7,704 nucleotides of DNA, taken from the NCBI GenBank assembly GCA_007375655.1, contig VMES01000010.1, forward strand, positions 770 to 8,473. Direction: 5' to 3'. How positions within the stretch are numbered: the first letter of the stretch is position 1; each line of letters opens with the position of its first letter. The translations under genes and the position numbers were made by a program. This stretch comes from Parcubacteria group bacterium Greene0416_79 (GTDB taxonomy: Bacteria; Patescibacteriota; Minisyncoccia; Phycocordibacterales; UBA10002). The notes under the pieces are model-generated. The model made no database searches and was not told the origin of the DNA. It saw only the letters and a program-made list of their open reading frames with translations. Positions 5,305 to 7,704 of this stretch are shown piece after piece.

Positions 5305-5310
5305 ATCATA
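5305..5310 (-). promoter_or_regulatory. Possible -10 box 6 bases before the small membrane-protein ATG
   Basis: TATGAT on the minus strand (5 of 6 to TATAAT) is followed by AATAAT and then the ATG at 5298. The geometry matches the -10 boxes before the HAD and amidohydrolase genes. The surroundings are AT-rich and no good -35 is visible at 16-18 bases, so chance is a real alternative. Confidence 0.25.
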
Positions 5311-5317
5311 GAGTATA

Positions 5318-6388
5318 TTACTCTTTTCCTAATAACTTTTCTGCATTTTCATGGGCATATTTCTCCTGCACCGACGGAGCAAGCCGCCCGATGAACGCCC
5401 GCGAGTATTCTACAATGAGAGCGCTCAATTCCCGGTCGAAATGCGGCCGATGCATACGGTCTGTCCCGCGCAGGAACCGATCTGGATATGCCTCAATCAT
5501 TTTTTTGAATAGTTCAGTATCTTCTTTCAAATAGATGTCAAATTGAGACTTTACATACGGTAATAATTTCTCCTTCGGCACCGCTTCGCCTTTGTGTTCT
5601 CTTAGCCACCCGTAGAACGGAAGCCTTCCTTCTAATGAATAGTATACATTGTCGTTATTCGCGATAAGATTCTTCAGCCAATCGCGATTATCTCTTATGT
5701 CCCCTTCGCCTTCTTCCTTGACATAATCAATGCCATGAAAAAGAAACGTGACATCGTGGTATTGCCGCACGATTTTCTCCACGGCCGCTTTATGTTCATT
5801 AAACGGATGCATCATTACGATGAGTTTATATTCTCTCGCTAGATCAATAAGGCTAAGCACATACGGATCATCGAGTTTTTTACCATCGTACGTTTTAAGC
5901 TCTCCTAAGCCGCGGAAGAAGCCCGGGTTTTCTGCCAGTACTTTTCTGACCGTACTCACGTCTGGGTTGATATTCGGACCGATCATCGTTGGCATCAGGA
6001 AATGCGTGATCATTCCCGGATACTTCTTATCCATCTCTTTGGCTTTTTTAACCTCAAGAGATGGGAAGTATCTGGTAAGCACGTGGAAACCGTATGCCCT
6101 CGATACTCCCTCCTCGCCAAAAAGACAGTGAAGATATTCAAGGCTCAACTCATCATCCCAGGCGGGTACGGGAATGCCAATTCTTATGGCAACCGTGCTG
6201 ACTGCCTTCACGGCAGTGGGAAGATGGAGATGCGCGTCAAAAAGTTCTCCCTCGTAATACGGCTCTGCCGCCATTACCGGAGAGAAAAAGCGCGGGCACT
6301 CGTTTGCGGATTTTTTGTATAAGACGCCGGCGGCGACACCGGCAAAAACTACAACGAGAACAATGCTAGTGAACGCCGTCTTATTCAT
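5318..6388 (-). CDS. Membrane-anchored amidohydrolase-family (TIM-barrel metal hydrolase) protein
   Basis: A 356-residue protein with an N-terminal hydrophobic helix (about 6-23, TSIVLVVVFAGVAAGVL) after MNKTAF, so it is likely anchored in the membrane with its catalytic domain outside. The domain resembles the amidohydrolase-2 type. It has metal-binding DAHLHLP (H53, H55) on the first strand, GLGELK (E163), MMHPFNEH (H194, possibly H199), FLFHG (H218) and LRGTDRMHRP (D310). These follow the usual H-x-H, E/K, H, H, D order. The C-terminal helix (ENAEKLLGKE) fits the family's common N(A)xxLL ending. ATG 6388 is chosen because it directly precedes the membrane helix and lies exactly downstream of a promoter. 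An in-frame start at 6472 would add 28 residues encoded by an inverted repeat and the promoter itself. The substrate is unknown. The downstream small membrane protein may be a partner. Confidence 0.8.
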   Translation of the reverse strand: MNKTAFTSIVLVVVFAGVAAGVLYKKSANECPRFFSPVMAAEPYYEGELFDAHLHLPTAVKAVSTVAIRIGIPVPAWDDELSLEYLHCLFGEEGVSRAYGFHVLTRYFPSLEVKKAKEMDKKYPGMITHFLMPTMIGPNINPDVSTVRKVLAENPGFFRGLGELKTYDGKKLDDPYVLSLIDLAREYKLIVMMHPFNEHKAAVEKIVRQYHDVTFLFHGIDYVKEEGEGDIRDNRDWLKNLIANNDNVYYSLEGRLPFYGWLREHKGEAVPKEKLLPYVKSQFDIYLKEDTELFKKMIEAYPDRFLRGTDRMHRPHFDRELSALIVEYSRAFIGRLAPSVQEKYAHENAEKLLGKE

Positions 6389-6394
6389 CTTCAA

Positions 6395-6423
6395 ATTATA
6401 GATTCTATCGCGAATAGAGTAAA
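6395..6423 (-). promoter_or_regulatory. Promoter of the amidohydrolase gene (leaderless geometry)
   Basis: On the minus strand, TTTACT (6423-6418, 4 of 6) is followed by a 17-base spacer and a perfect TATAAT (6400-6395). The bases TTGAAG follow, then the ATG at 6388. A start 7 bases past the -10 is the A of the ATG, so the mRNA would have no leader. The GAAG touching the ATG is too close to act as an SD. Confidence 0.65.
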
Positions 6424-6469
6424 CCCCCACACCTTGGCTGCACAGGACCTTCACACAAGGCGTGGGGGT
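6423..6469. repeat. Long inverted repeat upstream of the amidohydrolase promoter
   Basis: ACCCCCAC-A-CCTTG (6423-6436) and CAAGG-C-GTGGGGGT (6456-6469) pair over 14 positions with a single exception. That pair is A/C in plus-strand RNA but a G-U wobble in minus-strand RNA, so the structure is continuous only when transcribed leftward. The loop is 19 bases. On the minus strand it is followed by TTACTC, a poor U-tract, and it overlaps the -35 by one base. It may be a second terminator that insulates the amidohydrolase gene, or a protein site. Confidence 0.6.
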
Positions 6470-6510
6470 CAAAAAAACACATCCTTACATTCTCAAGTTT
6501 GTAAGGATGT
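6470..6510 (-). terminator. Intrinsic terminator of a truncated minus-strand gene
   Basis: ACATCCTTACA (6479-6489) and TGTAAGGATGT (6500-6510) form a perfect 11-bp stem with a 10-base loop. On the minus strand it is followed by G and then seven T's (6477-6471). The right arm ends on the stop codon of the 25-codon remnant at 6510-6587. On the plus strand it is followed by TATTTATTAG, a weaker context. Confidence 0.8.
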
Positions 6511-6587
6511 TATTTATTAGTCATTGATTTATGCAACAAGCTTTCGAAAAGCTCTTTAAGTTTTGATTTTTGAGCGAGAAGTTGGGT
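6510..6587 (-). pseudogene. C-terminal remnant, possibly of a type I restriction specificity subunit
   Basis: A minus-strand open frame between stops encodes 25 residues ending in TAA at 6512-6510. It begins TQLLAQKSKLKELFESLL and ends HKSMTNK. From memory, HsdS proteins often end with a coiled-coil helix and a tail such as LFxxLLHxLMTGxIRV, which this resembles. The stop overlaps a strong terminator in the same orientation, as expected at a genuine gene end. No upstream part is visible: the frame is closed at 6588-6590 and the next sequence is a REP-like motif. I read it as the stump left after a deletion or insertion. A leucine-rich tail this short could match by chance, so the HsdS name is tentative. 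Confidence 0.4.
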
Positions 6588-6689
6588 TTATCGGTTTACA
6601 TCAAAGGTACCTGACCCCTTTATACCCCTTTATAGATTTTTCATGACTCAAGCATAGCACACCCGAATTCTTTATTCTACCCTCACCAG
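6511..6689. other. Junction zone between amidohydrolase region and IS30 element
   Basis: This is part of the roughly 340-base stretch (6389-6728) without an intact gene. Besides the remnant and the REP-like motif it holds one small palindrome, AGCTTT-CGA-AAAGCT, lying within the remnant. Bases 6637-6689 show no recognisable feature. A minus-strand reading frame that runs from inside the insertion sequence into this zone is not protein-like. Confidence 0.5.
6596..6636. repeat. REP-like motif and tandem 10-mer left of the insertion sequence
   Basis: On the plus strand AAAGGTACCTGACCCCTTT (6604-6622) has complementary ends (AAAGG/CCTTT) and can fold as a small imperfect hairpin. It runs into two tandem copies of CCCCTTTATA (6617-6626 and 6627-6636). 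On the minus strand this reads GGGGTCAGGTACCTTT. I associate that kind of motif, from memory, with REP-like repeats and Y1 transposases, but no such gene is in the window. It marks the boundary where the HsdS-like remnant ends. Confidence 0.35.
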
Positions 6690-6711
6690 TTCTAACTCTA
6701 AGTGCAACACT
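6690..6711 (+). repeat. Left terminal inverted repeat of the IS30 element
   Basis: TTCTAAC followed by TCTAAGTGCAACACT; partner of 7677-7698 on the opposite strand. The inner part also pairs with 6722-6729 to form a hairpin next to the transposase start. Confidence 0.8.
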
Positions 6712-6729
6712 TGAGTAAAATGTGTTGCA
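6703..6729 (+). promoter_or_regulatory. Hairpin joining the IS left end to the transposase start
   Basis: TGCAACAC (6703-6710) and GTGTTGCA (6722-6729) form a perfect 8-bp stem around an 11-base loop. The last base is the A of the preferred ATG. A transcript entering from outside would contain the whole stem and hide the start codon. One starting inside the element, for example from the -10-like TAAAAT (6716-6721), would lack the left arm. Protection of transposases from read-through in this manner is known for other IS families such as IS10; here it is an inference. Confidence 0.45.
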
Positions 6730-7697
6730 TGAAGGAATACAAGCATTTATCGGCAAGCGACAGATTATCAATCTACCACGGTGTGCAGGAGGGCGACTCA
6801 ATCCGGTCGATAGCCAAGACTCTTGGTCGAGACCCGGGAACAATATCTAGGGAGGTGGCCAGAAACAAAACTCCTCTGGTTTACTTGCCGGATACCGCAT
6901 GCCGGCAATACAAAGAACGCAGAAAGCATTGTCGTCCGAAATCGAGATTGTCCGACAGTGAACTTCGAACATACATCCTGCTCAAACTGGAAAAAGGATG
7001 GTCGCCGGAGTTGATTGCCGGGCGACTCCGTAAAAGATTCGGACGAACGCTCGTACACCACGAGACCATATACAAATTCATCTATGACTCCGAAATGGGT
7101 ATACAGTGGAAACTCTACGAATATCTGCCGAGAGGTAAGAGGAAACGGACAAAACGGCGCGGTCGGAAAACCAAAAAATGCGCAGTCAAGAACAGGGTTT
7201 TTATTGAAATGAGACAGAGAGAGGCAAACGAGAGAAGCGAGGTTGGACATTGGGAGACCGATTCTGTTCTGTTCGGCTACCGACAGTCCGTGAACACCGC
7301 GGCGGACAGAATGTCCCGTTTTACCGTCCTGACGAAACTGCCGAGCCGTGACGCGGAGGCGACGACTACGGCACTCACCGAGAGAGTATCACCACTGCCC
7401 GTCAAAAGCATTACTGCCGATAGCGGGCCGGAAAATGCCGAACATGAGAAGATATCACTGACGTTCGGCGCACCGTTTTTCTTCTGCCACCCGTACCACT
7501 CATGGGAGAAGGGGACGATTGAAAACAGAAACGGTGTGGTACGCCGATACCGGCCGAAAGAAACAAACCTTGATGAAATTTCACAGTCCGACCTTGATGA
7601 CATCGCTTTTGAAATCAACAATCGTCCGATGAAGTGCCTTAACTTTTCCACCCCCTACGAGGTATTATTAGCTAACAGTGTTGCACTTAGAAATTGA
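6729..7697 (+). CDS. IS30-family transposase (DDE)
   Basis: A 322-residue transposase that cuts and joins the ends of its own element. The N-terminal helix-turn-helix (about 6-46, HLSASDRLSIYHGVQEG through GTISREVARN) is the IS30-type end-binding domain. A middle region with GWSPELIAGRLR and HHETIYKFIY (90-119) and a very basic linker (RGKRKRTKRRGRKTKK, 135-150) follows. The catalytic triad is GHWETDS (D178), TADSGPEN (D231) and SWEKGTIEN (E265), with 33 residues between the last two as expected for the family. The ending KCLNFSTPYEVL matches the usual KCLGFxTPxEVF. ATG 6729 is chosen because family members start just before YKHLS; GTG 6702 and ATG 6720 are in-frame alternatives that begin in or near the left repeat. 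No SD is visible. The last codons (SVALRN and stop) lie in the right inverted repeat. No frameshift or missing catalytic residue is seen. Confidence 0.92.
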   Translation: MKEYKHLSASDRLSIYHGVQEGDSIRSIAKTLGRDPGTISREVARNKTPLVYLPDTACRQYKERRKHCRPKSRLSDSELRTYILLKLEKGWSPELIAGRLRKRFGRTLVHHETIYKFIYDSEMGIQWKLYEYLPRGKRKRTKRRGRKTKKCAVKNRVFIEMRQREANERSEVGHWETDSVLFGYRQSVNTAADRMSRFTVLTKLPSRDAEATTTALTERVSPLPVKSITADSGPENAEHEKISLTFGAPFFFCHPYHSWEKGTIENRNGVVRRYRPKETNLDEISQSDLDDIAFEINNRPMKCLNFSTPYEVLLANSVALRN

Positions 7698-7698
7698 A
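7677..7698 (-). repeat. Right terminal inverted repeat of the IS30 element
   Basis: On the minus strand this reads TTCAATT followed by TCTAAGTGCAACACT. The repeat contains the last six codons and the stop codon of the transposase, whose TGA (7695-7697) ends one base before the proposed element edge. Confidence 0.8.
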
Positions 7699-7704
7699 TG
7701 TGGG

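Larger units (their letters stand above)
6690..7698 (+). mobile_element. IS30-family insertion sequence, apparently complete
   Basis: Terminal inverted repeats flank a single transposase gene. The left repeat (6690-6711) and the right repeat (7677-7698, inverted) share the perfect 15-mer TCTAAGTGCAACACT at their inner ends. They match at 4 of the outer 7 positions (TTCTAAC versus TTCAATT), which gives an element of about 1009 bp. The outer TTCAATT and the AGTGCAACAC core fit my memory of IS30-family ends. The exact outer boundary is uncertain by a few bases, and no convincing target duplication is seen (left flank CACCAG, right flank TGTGGG). The transposase frame is intact, so the copy could be active. 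Confidence 0.8.

Noticed and set aside
6389..6472. 28-residue N-terminal extension of the amidohydrolase
   Set aside because: It is encoded by the inverted repeat and promoter; the membrane helix begins right after the ATG at 6388.
6511..6689. Possible CRISPR or toxin-antitoxin locus next to the IS
   Set aside because: There is no spaced repeat array and no pair of small open frames with initiation signals, only a remnant and short repeats.
6601..6843. 80-codon minus-strand reading frame crossing the left IS end
   Set aside because: It is antisense to the transposase and then crosses REP-like sequence; composition is not protein-like and no initiation signal is seen.

Overview
The window is bacterial DNA of intermediate GC with short intergenic gaps, two GTG starts, several genes without a Shine-Dalgarno sequence, and intrinsic terminators between convergent genes. 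The style and gene content would fit a reduced-genome lineage such as Patescibacteria/Parcubacteria. That placement is an inference from gene style; no marker gene is present to prove it.

Positions 1-4744 hold six sugar- or phosphate-metabolism genes. They are the 3' part of an NAD-dependent sugar-nucleotide epimerase (+), an endonuclease/exonuclease/phosphatase-fold protein (+), a GalT-like HIT-superfamily protein (-), a GmhB/HisB-type HAD phosphatase (+), an inositol-monophosphatase-like protein (-) and a small transaldolase (+). From the second gene on the strands alternate, giving two convergent pairs, each with a minus-strand terminator, and two divergent pairs sharing short promoter regions. 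The two minus-strand genes carry nearly the same untranslated leader (AAACCCT, then ACAAGAAAGGA) before a GTG start. Transaldolase, GmhB-like phosphatase, nucleotidyl-transfer fold and epimerase together resemble parts of a nucleotide-activated heptose or related sugar pathway, but the isomerase and kinase steps are not in view.

Positions 4745-5025 are mostly AT-rich and hold a minus-strand promoter-SD-ATG unit. It is followed by protein-like sequence in a different frame from the ATG, which looks like a decayed gene. Positions 5026-6388 (-) encode a membrane-anchored amidohydrolase-type TIM-barrel protein and, 19 bases downstream, a 90-residue single-pass membrane protein. The amidohydrolase has a consensus -10 box ending 6 bases before its ATG, consistent with a leaderless mRNA.

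Positions 6389-6689 are a junction zone. It contains two strong inverted repeats, one of them a minus-strand terminator. That terminator directly follows a 25-codon tail resembling the C-terminus of a type I restriction specificity subunit (HsdS). A short motif of a kind I associate with REP-like or transposase-linked repeats is also present. Positions 6690-7698 are a complete-looking IS30-family insertion sequence with an intact DD(33)E transposase, whose last codons lie inside the right inverted repeat. No CRISPR array, tRNA or rRNA is visible, and I saw no clear new defence system. The most interesting signals are the shared leader, the leaderless-type promoters, the two gene remnants and the IS end architecture.
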